Assembly (NCBI GenBank): GCA_963682025.1
Contig: OY821517.1
Location: 92,501,946 to 92,565,945 of the forward strand
DNA from: Cordilura impudica
Taxonomy: Eukaryota > Arthropoda > Insecta > Diptera > Scathophagidae
Reading direction: 5' to 3'
DNA length: 64,000 nt
This document shows positions 1 to 10,730 of this stretch, in pieces (position 1 is the stretch's first letter; the number at the start of each line of letters is the position of its first letter). The position numbers and the translations under genes were made by a program. A model generated the notes under the pieces. That model ran no database searches. It was not told the DNA's origin and was given only the letters and a program-made list of their open reading frames with translations.

Positions 1-34
1 AGATAAAATTTATCATACGACATTTCACTAAACT

Positions 35-480
35 GTGTTCCGCGAGCGAGTCGCGCACGATTCCGCGCGTTTGGCAGCCAGACCCATGCTGCCGTGCAGT
101 TGTTATCAAATTATTTTAATCGCCAAAATATATTTTTCAGATCATTGCGATATTTTTGCTGAGCTGTGTTCCGCGAGCGCGTCGCGTCCGCATCCATCGC
201 GTCCGCGGTCGCGCACCGCGCGTTTGGCAGCCACATCCGTGCTGCCGCGCAGTTGTTGTCAACTTATTTTAATCGCCAAAATATATTTTTCAGATCATTG
301 CGATATTTTAGCTGAGCTGTGTTCCGCGAGCGTGTCGCGTTCGCGTCCGCGTCCGCGCGCCGCTTCCGCGCATTTGGCAACCACACCAGTGCTGCCGCGC
401 AGCTGTTCCAACTTATTTCAATTGTCAAAATATAATTTTCAGATCATTCCGATATTCCAGCTAAGCTGTATTCCCCATGC
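35..480 (-). repeat. CpG-rich tandem block inside Helitron copy 1
   Basis: About three degenerate units, each joining a GC-rich part (GCGAGCGCGTCGCG-like, with TTGGCAGCCAC and GCTGCCGCGCAG) to an AT-rich part (TTTTAATCGCCAAAATATAT, then CAGATCATTGCGATATTT). The same unit recurs inverted at about 25200-26110 and singly near 9420-9590 and 27950-28420. The open frame across it is a product of missing AT-rich stops, not a gene. Confidence 0.8.
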
Positions 481-744
481 GCGTTGCTTCCGCGCAACGA
501 AATGATGCTATTGAAAAGAATACTCATTTTAAATGCATTTATTGTAGGACATATATTGAGAGCAAATGCAAATGTTTACTAAAATAAATATTTAACAAAA
601 TTTATTAAATAAAAATGTGTAAAAATTTAAGAATGAATTTGGGGAGTAAGTTAATTTTTTCTTTCGATTAAAAAAAAATGGGGAATTTGTTCATTTCTTT
701 TGGGTGCCTTTTTTTTAAGTTTGGGAAATTTGTTCACCGTGTAG

Positions 745-1740
745 TTATTTCCGTGTAAACCAAATATCAGAGAAATCCGTTGAAAAGAACAAATTTGTAT
801 GGGGAAGAAATATACCACACAACAAAATGTGCATTTTATATGAAAATTGGGCGTAAAAGTAGGCGTGGTCGGTAAAAATCATATGGCGACCTTCCCTGGA
901 ATATGTACTAAATTTGGGAGAAAGCCATTGAAAAATAAAAGTTTGTATAGCAATCAAATAAAGAAACAAATAAAAGGATAAAAATAAGTTTTATATACAT
1001 AGAAGTTGGCGCAAAGTAGGCGTTGCCTGTAAGAAGCATATGGTGACCTTCCCTGTAGTATAGAGATCGTGTGACCAAATTTTAGACATCCCTTGAGAAA
1101 TAAAAATTTCGATAGTGAACAAATATACCAAAAAACAGAAAATTAATTTTGTATAAAAAGTGGGCGTAGAAGTAGGCGTGGCCGGTAAGAACTATATGGC
1201 GAATTCCGTTGAAAAATAAAAATTTGTATAGCAAACAAATATACAAAAAACAGAAAAGGAATTGTATACAAAAAGTGGGCGTAAAAGTAGGTGTGGCCGC
1301 AAGAATCACACGGTGACCTGGCCTGGGGTACAAAGATCGTGTGTACCAAATTTCAGAGAAATCGGTTGAAAAATAAAAGTTTGTATAGGGAACAAATATA
1401 CCAAAAAACGAAATGAATTGTATACAAAAAGTGGGCGTAAAAGTAGGCGTGGTCGATAAAAAGTATATGGCGACCTTAGCTGGATTACAGGGATCGTGTG
1501 CACCGAATTTCAGAGAAATCTGTTAAAAAATAAAAATTTGTATAGTGAACAAATATGAATAAAACAGAAAATGAGTTTTACATAAAAAGTGGGCGTAAAA
1601 AACGGCGTGGCCGGTAAAAAGTATATGCCGACCTTTCCTGGGGTATAGAGATCGTGTGTACAAAATTTCAGGAAAATCCGTTGAAAAATAAAAATTTGTA
1701 TAGCGGTCAAACAAACAAACAAACAAACAAACAGAAAATG
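745..1740 (-). repeat. Tandem array of about 180-190 bp units in Helitron copy 1
   Basis: About five to six diverged units. Each contains GTGGGCGTAAAAGTAGGCGT, a GGCGACCTTCCCTGG-like block, GATCGTGTGTACCAAATTTC and AAAAATTTGTATAGCGAACA. Short frames of similar sequence appear in each unit only because the units are similar. The array is shared with the Helitrons at 8952, 23909 and 26631. Confidence 0.8.
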
Positions 1741-1934
1741 AATTTTATATATATAGATATATATTATTTTATATTAATAAACGAATACAAGTTTACATTT
1801 TCAAAAGTAACTAACGCGAAGTCAGTAAAAACTGAAAAACCTAAGCAACTTTTGAATTTTTTTATCTCTTAAGGATATAAAATAAAGCAGGTTTGAAGTT
1901 CAAAGTGACTAGTAAAAATTTTAAACAAAATTAA

Positions 1935-2640
1935 AAAAAAATAATTTTCTGTTTTAGTGGTTGTGCGAAATGGTAACTAATTAATCGATCAGAGGCTATA
2001 TTTTTACTATACAAATCAGTTAATATTTTGCCAATTTCCCTTGATATTATCATATCAAGATATGGAATAGAGTTATTGTTTGCTTTTTCAATTGTAAATT
2101 TTAGTTTTTGTGATAATTGTTGAATGTTTTTAAAATTTTATTCTCATCTTGTCTTTTGATTATGGCAAAAAAAACCGCCTACGTATTTTTGATAAGTTTT
2201 ATATGTATGTTTTCTTTACATAAATCCTGGGTTGTTTGTTCTAACATTGTGTCCAAGACAATGTCTGCGTTCGTTGGAGATAGTGGGTTGCCCATTGGCA
2301 TGCCGTATGTCTGGCTGTATAGTGTGTCACCATAGATAAAGTAATTATTATTATTTTTTCAGAATTGTAAAATTTTCAAAAATTGTGTCTTGGGAATTTT
2401 CGTGTTATTTTTTATGGTGTTCCACTGCGTCATTATATTGTTTATTGCAAGAGGTATAGGTATATTGGTAAATAGCGACAACACAAAATACAAAATACTT
2501 TCTCATTTTTAACATGGCCGTAAGGATCTTCTGCTTTAGTGATGGGACAGAATCAATAATGAATTTGACCACTGATAATATAAATATATGGATTAAATTG
2601 TTAATCATACGCCGCACATTGGTTCATTTCACGAGAAGGC
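1935..2640 (-). pseudogene. Penelope-like element reverse transcriptase fragment
   Basis: Reverse transcriptase fragment of a Penelope-like retroelement, read from about 2480 down to 1935. In order the minus strand encodes LSLFTNIP, then YSQTYGMPMGNPLSPTNADI (the QTxGxxMGxPLSPxxADI block typical of this RT class). This is followed by a frame break at the site of the YVDD catalytic motif (only K-Y-V then FFAIIKRQ can be read), then FTIEKANNNSIPYLDMIIS and LISYHFAQPLK, matching the usual FLDV and HP...QK region. There is an in-frame stop before the QTYGMP block and at least one frameshift at the catalytic site. The endonuclease domain and the 5' end were not found. Family call from recalled motifs; the subgroup is not known. 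Confidence 0.72.
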
Positions 2641-3152
2641 AGTCAAAAATCCATAGATTTTGATTGGATTGGAATTTTGGTATATGTTTTTTTTTTTTGT
2701 TCGGTAGGTGGGACTTTAGCCTTTAATAAAAAACGTTATGGAGGGTTTAAAATACATTTTCATTTTTAGCTGAATTTTAGTATACAAGTGAAGTGTTAAA
2801 AGGTTAAAAATTTTTTTTATATAATGTCTTATTTTTCAGTTAATTTTACAATTTATACTTTTCAAAAATTTTGTACTATGAAGTTTGTTAGAAAATGCCA
2901 CGCTTTGGCCCCCGTAAGCTTTTTAGTCCCAATATTCACAGGGAACAAAGGTTGACTTTTTTTTTTTTAAAGAGCCCGAGTTAAAATATAATTCATTAAG
3001 CAGCGAACGTAAAATTTGCCTATTGGTTCAAGATACAGAAGCTTCAATTTAAAAGTGGTAAGATTTTACTTTAGTTAAAAATTTTTTTGTTGTGTTTAAA
3101 TATTTCTATATCAACTTTTATTGAAAATTTATAAAACACATAAATTTTTAAA
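2641..3152. other. No gene recognised; AT-rich spacer
   Basis: Contains T-runs (about 2689-2699 and 2958-2969) and no convincing frame, inverted repeat or known repeat. It may be untranslated sequence of the Transib or Penelope remnants on either side. Confidence 0.5.
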
Positions 3153-5465
3153 TCAAGAAAAATTAACTATATAAAATAAATAGTGTAACTTATTGTTAGT
3201 GTACCGAAAAAGTTTTTTACTAAATATTTCTTCTAAGTAGGCTCGATTTTCATCTTCTAGAAGTTGCTTAGACTCTTTGTCCAATGCAATAAAGGTAGTT
3301 TTCGATTTTTGTCGAATGTTGGACATATATGGATCTGAAGGGCACAACAAAATTGTGATAAGATCTTCATTAGTGCAACATCTGGTAATTTTTTTGTGTT
3401 GTGATTACGAATGAACCTGTAGTCCTTGCTCCTTTTTCTTGCGCTTCTTCAGATAGATCTCCTATTGGTAGCATATTGTTTTGAATTATTTGTTCCCCAT
3501 GGTACAAAATTTTATAAACTGTGGATGGCATATATCTCCAAAAGTAGTTTTCGTTATAAAGTATAGCTGTTTTATTGACGTGCTCTCCAATTTTTTTGCA
3601 TTTGTCTTTCTGCTGCATGCTAGAATTTGTAATATGATTTGAAACGTCTTATTAATTCACGATCTACACCTGCGATAGATGCTGCAGTTTCTGGATCGGA
3701 AAAAAATCACCTTGCAGTATTTCATTATTTGAGTTTCCCTCTCCTTGTTTTGGTTGGTCGATTATGAGTCCTAGCTGTAGATATTTTTCTTGAATTTGTT
3801 TTCATTTGCTTTCTTTTTTCTTAGTTTTCTTTGTTTTGCTCACTGTTTCGCCTAACGGACCAAATTCCAAATCATAACCCAATTTAAGAATATGCTCCAT
3901 AAAACGTATTCTAGCATGAAGGGGGGATATTCCAAATTCACTTGTGGTGGAGGTTGGCTTAATTGACTTGATGTCTTTGGGCACTTAATGCAGCTTGACG
4001 ATGGCTTCGTTTCGGTTAAAGCTTGTGCAACTTTTCCATCAATCATTGTGAGACACATTTTAAAATTTACTTCAGTGTCTTGGTCATCAGATTTAAATAC
4101 TACTAGTTGAAGTTGTTCAATTTGATCTTTTATTTTTTGAATTTCTTCAGTTATGACATCTATGGTTTCCTTTTTGAATGCAAATTTTATTGGTCTGCAA
4201 TACTTTGTTGAAGAAGGAATTTCATTTCTCCATACATCAATTTCTGTTGCTCTACTAGTTGACGGCTTTAAGCCGCTATAAATATTTGTTAAGCGCAATG
4301 GTATAAATTAGCATCAGATGAATTTTGGCATTAAATTGCTTGTAATGTTTCTGACCAGAGGATTCGTCATATCCGCATTTAGAAATTAAGGTAATGCTGC
4401 CATTTTCAATTTTTCTTAAATTATCAGTATCAAGCGTATTTAGCAATGGTTCTGCAGTATGTTCAAGGAGATTTTGCAATTTTATTTCTGCTGAACTTGA
4501 TACTCTGGAAAAATACCACAATTCTTTTCATTTGTTCGCTTCCGCAATTGATTTTTGGTCAATTTCAAATCCAAAAATAGGGCGAACGCTTCTTTCGGCG
4601 TAAATTTCTTATCTTCAATTGGTGCAGAAATGATTTTCAAAATCCTCTTTGCGCACCATGGGCTCGCTTCTACTATTTTTTTACTTATTTCAATTTTATT
4701 TTTCTTATTTTGTGTTGGTTGAATTTGGTGCAAAAATTAATTCTCAATAATTCTTTAAGAATTTTTGATGTGTAAACATCTACACGCGCAGGGGGGTAAA
4801 TTTCCATTTCATTATACAATCACAAAAACAGTGTAACACGTAGCAGGTGAGAGTGGACAGATAACGCTGTGTGACTTATGATTGTATTGGTGAAAAAATT
4901 ATGATATAACATTGTTTTTATGCCACTTTTTTTAAAGCGTCATGTATGTATCACTTATATACGTTTATATTAGGATATTTTTAACGTTTTACAGCAAAGG
5001 GTTGTTGAATTAGCTGAAACAGTTTTTGCTATAAGTGATACATAGATGACGCTTTCTGTTTGATTTTAAAAAATTACATAAAAAAATCTTTAATTACTAG
5101 ATGTTTACACATCTTCCCTGCGATCGGACTCACATGATTTTTTTTTTCATTGATATTCTCCAGCTTGAGCAATCGAGATCTTTCACTCCATCCGTCAATT
5201 GGTTTGCTGGTTGAGCCTTTTTTCAACTTTCGTTGGCAGTTGTAGATGAACTCTCAAAAATAAGTTCCTTTAATAACCAGTTTTGGTGACGTTTGTACTT
5301 CTCTGCCTTGCTCTGTGAGCATTCAATATACTGTTCTTTCAAATTTGATGCAAAATTTGTAAATTTTCCTTTGTGTATTTCAATTTCATGCATGTTACAA
5401 TTCTTAAAGGAATGGTTGCTCAGAAAATAAATATCAGCGACATCTCTATCACAGTAATTAGCCAT
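3153..5465 (-). pseudogene. Transib (RAG1-like) transposase pseudogene
   Basis: Decayed Transib cut-and-paste transposase, the superfamily related to the RAG1 recombinase. Read leftwards from 5465: an N-terminal piece (MANYCDRDVADIYFL...) that continues after a frameshift to GSTSKPIDGWSERSR, a 347-bp insertion (4767-5113), then PKEAFALFLDLKLTKNQL, SSSAEIKLQNLLEHTAEPLL, TLISKCGYDESSGQKHYKQ (the block holding the first catalytic Asp, CDGSSG in relatives), NEIPSSTKYCRPIKFAF, LTMIDGKVAQALTET (second catalytic region), ISPLHARIRFMEHILKLGYD, a gap, then MPSTVYKILYHGEQII, LLPIGDLSEEAQE (third, Glu, region) and SDPYMSNIRQKSK. Several frameshifts and a missing stretch near 3620-3800 show it is dead. 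CACAGTG-type termini were looked for and not found. Order and motifs fit Transib well; the family call is from memory of relatives. Confidence 0.72.
4767..5113. mobile_element. 347-bp MITE-like insertion splitting the Transib remnant
   Basis: Bounded by GATGTGTAAACATCTA at 4767 and its reverse complement ending at 5113. Inside is a second inverted pair: AGCGTCATGTATGTATCACT at about 4937 against its near-perfect complement at about 5030-5053. Transib coding similarity stops on one side and resumes on the other. No clear target duplication is seen and there is no coding capacity. Confidence 0.6.
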
Positions 5466-6189
5466 TGTTCAAACTGTTATGAATAAGCATTGCGGAAATA
5501 AAAATTGTAGTTAATGACCGATTTTGAGCAAACATACCTAATTTAAAAGGCTTTTCTCTTTATCTGTCCATCAGATTTACAGATCTACACCATCTGGAAC
5601 ATTTTTTTGGAGTAATGTTCATTTAAAGTTGCAGTTTAAAGTTGTGTGTTTTTATTATAATTATCAAAAGCCCTGCGTTTAATTGTGAATTGGCTAAAAT
5701 TAATTACCATACATTTAGCCTCCTTTACCAACAACCCCATTTATAGTCTTCTGTGTGTTCAACAAATATTTATAATAAATGATTGAGTTTAAAATTATTC
5801 AGGCTCAAGATCAAATGTTTTTCACTTTAAATAAAGCAAAAAACCTTGGAACATTTGTTTCAAAAAATGTATCTATATTCTGCATGGCAGGTTATACAGC
5901 TGTTTCGGAGTCACCAACGCTCATCAGTAACCAAAAGCAGTTAAAGTTAAATTCATATATATTTGCTGAAAACAAAATGTTAAATTCATAAATATTTGCT
6001 GAAAACAACAAAATGAGAATTCAAGCAAAAGTTATGCTATTTAAGCCTCTTCCAATATAACAAACTAAAATATAGAACAACTTTGAAACTAATATGTCTG
6101 TATACGAGCATACATCGCATACGTGTTTGTTTTTGTCTTGAAAAAAACAAGAAAAAAATTTGTGTTTGCCCTCCGCATTTTAAATTTTG
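5466..6189. other. No gene; holds a single arm of the 6190-6437 hairpin repeat
   Basis: Positions about 5779-5835 repeat the sequence ATTATTCAGGCTCAAGA and its surroundings found in both arms of the hairpin at 6190-6437. The short frame at 5779-5991 is this repeat and has no recognisable product. The rest is AT-rich and unassigned. Confidence 0.5.
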
Positions 6190-6437
6190 TTATTTTTTAT
6201 AAAAATAAAAAACTTATTTTCGATCTTTATCATTTTAGTGATTGATTTTGAAATTATTCAGGCTCAAGAACAAACATTTTTACTTTAAATAAATTTAAAG
6301 TAAATTTAAAGTAAATTTGAATTAAATTTAAATTTAATGTAAATTCATTTGATCTTGAGCCTGAATAATTTCAGACTCAATCATTAAAATGATAAAGATC
6401 GAAAATAAGATTTTTTATTTTTATAAAAAATAAAAAA
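6190..6437. repeat. Large imperfect palindrome (MITE-like hairpin)
   Basis: Arms of about 95 bp, left 6190-6285 and right about 6340-6437, share TTTTTATAAAAATAAAAAA, TTTTCGATCTTTATCATTTT and TTATTCAGGCTCAAGA in inverted order around an AT-only core of TTTAAAGTAAA repeats. It could fold as one long hairpin. No transposase. Confidence 0.75.
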
Positions 6438-6839
6438 ATTTTTAATAAATTTTAAAAAATTATTTATCAAATGAAAAAATAAAATATTCTAGAATTTGCA
6501 CTCGAATTTCGAAAGCTGGGCTCTGCTAGTTATTATAAAATACAATTTTTTATCTTTTATTACCACTTTTTGAAGCATAAAAAACCCAGACCCTAACTAC
6601 ATTTAAAAGGTGAAGCATACCTCCTCATATCTTAAAAAAGTGTGTCACAGTAATTTTTTACCATTTTCCTGTTATTTAAATTTTTTCCCATTTTGTCTGG
6701 TATTTAAACTATATAACTCAAGTTCCGTCTATTAATTACCTATGTAAATGTACCTGTAAAAATAAAAAAGATTTTACCCATTTATATAATTTAAAATTAA
6801 GCGCATTATGTCTCAACGCTTTTTAAACACTTTCTTTCA
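6438..6839. other. No gene; contains terminus-like repeat motif at 6490-6531
   Basis: Positions 6490-6531 carry GAATTTGCACTCGAATTTCG and CTCTGCTAGTT, which recur in reverse orientation at 47523-47565 and partly at 46093-46122. The remainder shows nothing I can name. Confidence 0.4.
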
Positions 6840-7140
6840 ACTCATACTCTCTCTGTCTGTCTGTCTGTCGTGGGGCAACCCCATTCCCGCTTATCCAATT
6901 GATCTGAAACTTGGTCGATAGACTAGCTGTGAAAAAAGATTAACTTTGACATAGTCACGAACAGTCACGCATAGTCACGCACAGTCTCGCATAGTCACGC
7001 ACAGTCACGGAGTGACTTAACCCCCATTTCCTTTCATCCAATCAATCTGAAATTTGGTCTATATACTTGTTGTGAGCACAGATTAATTTTAAAATAGTCA
7101 CGCAAAGACACAGAGAGATTCAAAACTCACATGCATAAGG
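6840..7140 (+). repeat. Interspersed repeat with CTGT microsatellite and AGTCACGCA tandem
   Basis: Contains CTGTCTGTCTGTCTGTC, GGGGCAACCCCATTC, then an array of AGTCACGCA/AGTCACGCACAGTC units at about 6952-7010, and a second ATAGTCACGCA block near 7095. A related copy lies at 57060-57250 with the same order (CTGT run, TGGGGCAACCACATTC, GTCACGCAGAGTCACGCA). Family unknown. Confidence 0.6.
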
Positions 7141-7245
7141 AACGAAAAAGCTTTAATAAAAGCTTTGTTTTTATGGGTTAAATTATTTATGAGTTTATAG
7201 CAACTCGTGTCAACTCTACCGTTTCTATTTTCTGCCAGTATAAAA

Positions 7246-8095
7246 AACAAGTAAGAAAATTATAGTCCATCTAGACCGACTATACGATACCCTATACCAT
7301 GGCTTAGAGACCCTATCTTTCGGTCCAACAAGTAAGAAAATTATAGTCCATCTAGACCGACTATACGATACCCTATACCATGGCTTAGAAACCCTATCTT
7401 TCGGTCCAACTAATTCGATATAGAAAATAAGCATAAACCAAATTTGTGTGGCATTGTTATTAATTTTTTTGGCTGCAGATATGAAAAAGTTAATATCGGA
7501 TGCTATATTTATATGGGATTAAGTCGAAATATAGACCCATCGTGACTATATTTGGTAAAGTCACTTATATTTTGAAAAAATATATTGAAACCAAATTTGA
7601 GAAAAATCTGTGCAATATTATTTTTATTTTATAGATTTAAGTGAAGAACGGGAAGCAGCTCTATATGGGGCCTATGACTAAGAATTGATTAATGGATATA
7701 ATAAACACATATAAACCCAATTTGACTGAGATCTATATAATAACTTGGATCTTATGGCAATTTATGTCGATTTTATAGAGGTCATTTGTATCTGGACTAG
7801 GTCTGAACATAGACCGAATTTCACCAATTTAGACAGGGTTCATCATAATGCCGGTAAAAGCGTATACACTAAATTTCATCAAAACATATTAACATTTGCG
7901 ACCTGTAGTTCGATTAGAAAGTTTACATGGACGTACAGACGGAAAACGAACATCCTTAAATTGACTCAGAACCATTTTCTGAGTCGATTTATAATAACAA
8001 AAGATGGGTCTAGGTCCAATATTTTTGGTAGCTACAAACATCAGGGCAAACTCATTATACCCAAACCACATAGTGGAAAACTTTTGTATTCATAA
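7246..8095 (-). mobile_element. HINE (INE-1/DINE-1-like Helentron-derived repeat), copy a
   Basis: Old, diverged minus copy. It opens with AACAAGTAAGAAAATTATAG and the CTAGACCGACTAT hairpin remnant and runs to CCCAAACCACATAGTGG near 8075, after which similarity fades. The 3' terminal 81 bp are duplicated in tandem (7246-7326 and 7327-7407), so the element has two 3' ends in a row. No protein is coded. Confidence 0.75.
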
Positions 8096-8951
8096 ATTTT
8101 GCACAAAATATCTGACCTTGGGTCAGAAGAATTATTCTGGTGCATACGGGCGGTAACTTGCGTGTATACAATGGGGTATGGGAGTATAGCGGAGTGTTCG
8201 GACTACAGAATATTGCAGATTTTTTTGATGGCTTTTGATGGGCAGGAGTTATGCTCTATTAAGTAGGAGATTTTGGGGAAACTTTGACCCTTTTGAAAAA
8301 ACTTTTTTTCTCAATTTCTTAACGAGTCAGTGACGTTATACAAAATTTATTTTGCTTTAAAATCTTTTAAAACAAAAAAGTTACAGGCATTTAAAAATTC
8401 AAATTTACTAAGAAATTTTTAATTTTTGCAAAATACTGAGAAAGTCCGTTTTCAAAGACCTTATTTGTTGTGATATAGTTGAAATATAGTCGCAATTTTT
8501 TGGCTCCTAAGGTGTATTGGTACTTACTTTCAAATGAATAACATAACTACAAAATCAGTAACCATAAAAAAAATTATTTTTAGCCGCCTTCTCAAAATAT
8601 AGCAACTGTTCCGTTCAAATTACCATTCGCCTCATATATTTCAACTGTTTGAGCTTGTTTTTTTATTAAAAGTTCGTCCTGAATTTGTCCATCGTTCCTT
8701 CTTTCGGGTTTTTTTATTTCGGCTCACACTTTTCTGGAGTTTGTCTCCAAAAATGGGTTTTTGATGAAAAAGAAAAATGATTTTCGGCCCAAATGTAACC
8801 CTACGTAACCCCAAAAATTTTTTTTTTAATTTTCAACTAATATCTTCGCTGCGATATATTCTAAAAAACTGTCGCGAAACTGCTTAAAAAAATTATAAAA
8901 ACGTCATGTTTTTCAGACCTACAAGAGGCAACACTACTGTATTATTTAAAA
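8096..8951. other. No gene recognised
   Basis: AT-rich sequence between a HINE and a Helitron. No reading frame, inverted repeat or repeat shared with the rest of the window was noticed. Confidence 0.45.
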
Positions 8952-10455
8952 CTAGCTGTTCTTACCGGGTATTGCCCGAGATCAAAAGGGGTTTGACTTG
9001 GATATGCTTACCAGGCGCTGAGTAATTAGGCCCCAATGAACAAATTCCCCAATAAAGTGAACTCTCTCCCGAAAATTTGTACAGGCAGCAAATTCATTTT
9101 TTATTTCAATTCAAAATTTTTTTGATTTTTTAATTTAGAAGTTTTTTATAAGACGCGGCAGCAAAAATACTTCAAAACTAAGCTGCGAAACCGCTTTAAG
9201 TTTTTTTATAACGGAATCGTCTGCAAATTAAACGAATCAGAACTTTTAAATATGTAATTACTTCATTCAATAAGTGATCATCATTGAGCGGAGACTTCAA
9301 ATTTATAGAAGTTTCAAAAATGAAAAACTAATGCCACGTTTAAAATTGTGCTGCAAGATTTCTTTAAGCAACTGCTTGTAGTTTATGTGTGGCCTATTTT
9401 GATCAACAGGTAATTATTTCACGCGCGTGTGGCAGCCACACCATGCTGCCGCGCAGTTGTTGGCAACTTATTTTAATCGCCAAAATATATTATTCATTTC
9501 ATTCCGATATTATAGCTGAGCTGTGTACCGAGGGCGCATCGTAACCGCGCGTTTGGCAGCTACACCCGTGCTGCCGCGTGTGAACCAAATTTCAGAAAAA
9601 TAAGTTGAAAAATAGAAATTTGTATAAGGAAGAAATATACCACACAACAAAAATTGAATTTTATATGAAAAGTGGGTGTAAAAGTAGGCGCGGTCAGTAA
9701 AAATCATATGAGGACCTTCCCTGGAGTATGTACTAAATATCGGAGAAAGCCATTGAAAGATAAAAATTACTATAGCGAACAAATATACTAAAAAACAAAA
9801 AACGAATTCTATAAAAATGTGGCGTAAAGGTAGGCATAGTAAGAAAGATATATAATGCGACCTTCGCTAAAGTAGAGAGATCACGTTTTCGAAATTTCAG
9901 AGAAAGCCATTGAAAACTAAAAGTTTGTATAGCAATCGAACAAAGACACAAATAAAAGAAAAAAATATAAATCTTGTGTACGTAGAAGTGGGCGCCAAGT
10001 AGGCGTGGCCTGTAAGAAGAATATGGTGACATTCCCTGGAGCATAGAGATCGTGTTTACCGAATTTCAGAGACATCCCTTGAAAAATAAAAATTTCTATA
10101 GTGAACAATTATACCTAAAACAGAAAATTAATTTTGTATAAAAGGTGGGCGTTAAAGTAGGCATGGCCGGCAGGAATCATATGGTGACCTCCCTGGAGTA
10201 CAGAGATGGTGCGTAGCAAATTTCAGAGAAATCCGTTTAAAATAATTGTGTAGCGAACAAATATACCAAAAAAACAGAAAAGGAATTGTATACAAATAGT
10301 AGGCGTAAAAGTAGGCGTGACCGGTACGAAAGATATGGCGACCTTCCCTAGAGTACAGAGATCGTGTGTATCAAACTTGAAAGAAATCCGTTGAAAAATA
10401 AAAATTTGTATAGCGGTCAAACAAACAAACAGAAAATGAATTTTATATATATAGA
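8952..10455 (-). mobile_element. Helitron copy 2, complete short form
   Basis: Read on the minus strand it begins with TC at 10455-10454 followed by TATATATATAAAATTC and ends in CTAG at 8955-8952. Just before the end is a GC-rich hairpin (CGGGCAATACCCGG) and AACAG. The flanking bases are A on the 5' side and T on the 3' side, the usual Helitron A/T site, with no target duplication. It contains one CpG-rich unit (about 9420-9590) and four to five array units. Non-autonomous. Confidence 0.82.
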
Positions 10456-10499
10456 TTTAATAAATTTAATAGTGTAATTATGCAGATATCACAGTACAA

Positions 10500-10730
10500 C
10501 AACCATTCTGGGGGAGTGAGAAATTCCAGGTCAGGGGACTGTACTAGGCCAGCATAGTAAAACCTCCAAAGGGTTTGGCAGATGATGAATATTGATTTTA
10601 ATTTTAATTTTTTTTTTTTATTCCTAAGCAAATAAAGCAAACAAACATCATGACAAAGAAAAGATATAAAAGGTCATGCTGGCCTAGTACTATCAACCTA
10701 ACTTGGAATTTCTCACCCCCGGGCACTAGT
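10500..10730. repeat. Imperfect inverted repeat, about 48-bp arms
   Basis: GGGGGAGTGAGAAATTCCAG ... CTAGGCCAGCAT at about 10509-10556 is matched in inverse at about 10675-10726 (ATGCTGGCCTAG ... GGAATTTCTCACCCCCGGG). The core of about 120 bp contains a T-run. It could be a MITE or a recombination product; no target duplication was identified. Confidence 0.6.

Larger units (their letters stand above)
1..1757 (-). mobile_element. Helitron copy 1 (5' end at 1757, 3' end outside window)
   Basis: Read on the minus strand the element starts with TC followed by TATATATATAAAATTC at 1757, the same start as the plus-strand copy at 23909. It then carries a tandem array (about 745-1740) and a CpG-rich array (about 35-480). 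Positions 1-55 are the reverse complement of about 26065-26121 in copy 3, so copies 1 and 3 form a long inverted pair. The CTAG end lies left of the window. No coding remnant is seen. The Helitron assignment rests on the full-length copies in this window, which have TC starts, a GC-rich hairpin just before CTAG and A/T insertion sites. Confidence 0.8.

Noticed and set aside
35..505. 156-codon open frame at the left edge
   Set aside because: It lies in the CpG-rich tandem block of a Helitron; the repeated peptide reflects the repeated DNA, and the other copies do not keep one frame.
1082..1730. Several similar short frames with YTNFYFS-like peptides, also near 9510-10420 and 23940-24160
   Set aside because: Products of the 180-190 bp Helitron array on either strand, not a protein family.
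2641..5600. CACAGTG-type Transib termini
   Set aside because: Searched by eye on both sides of the pseudogene; no convincing inverted pair or 5-bp duplication.
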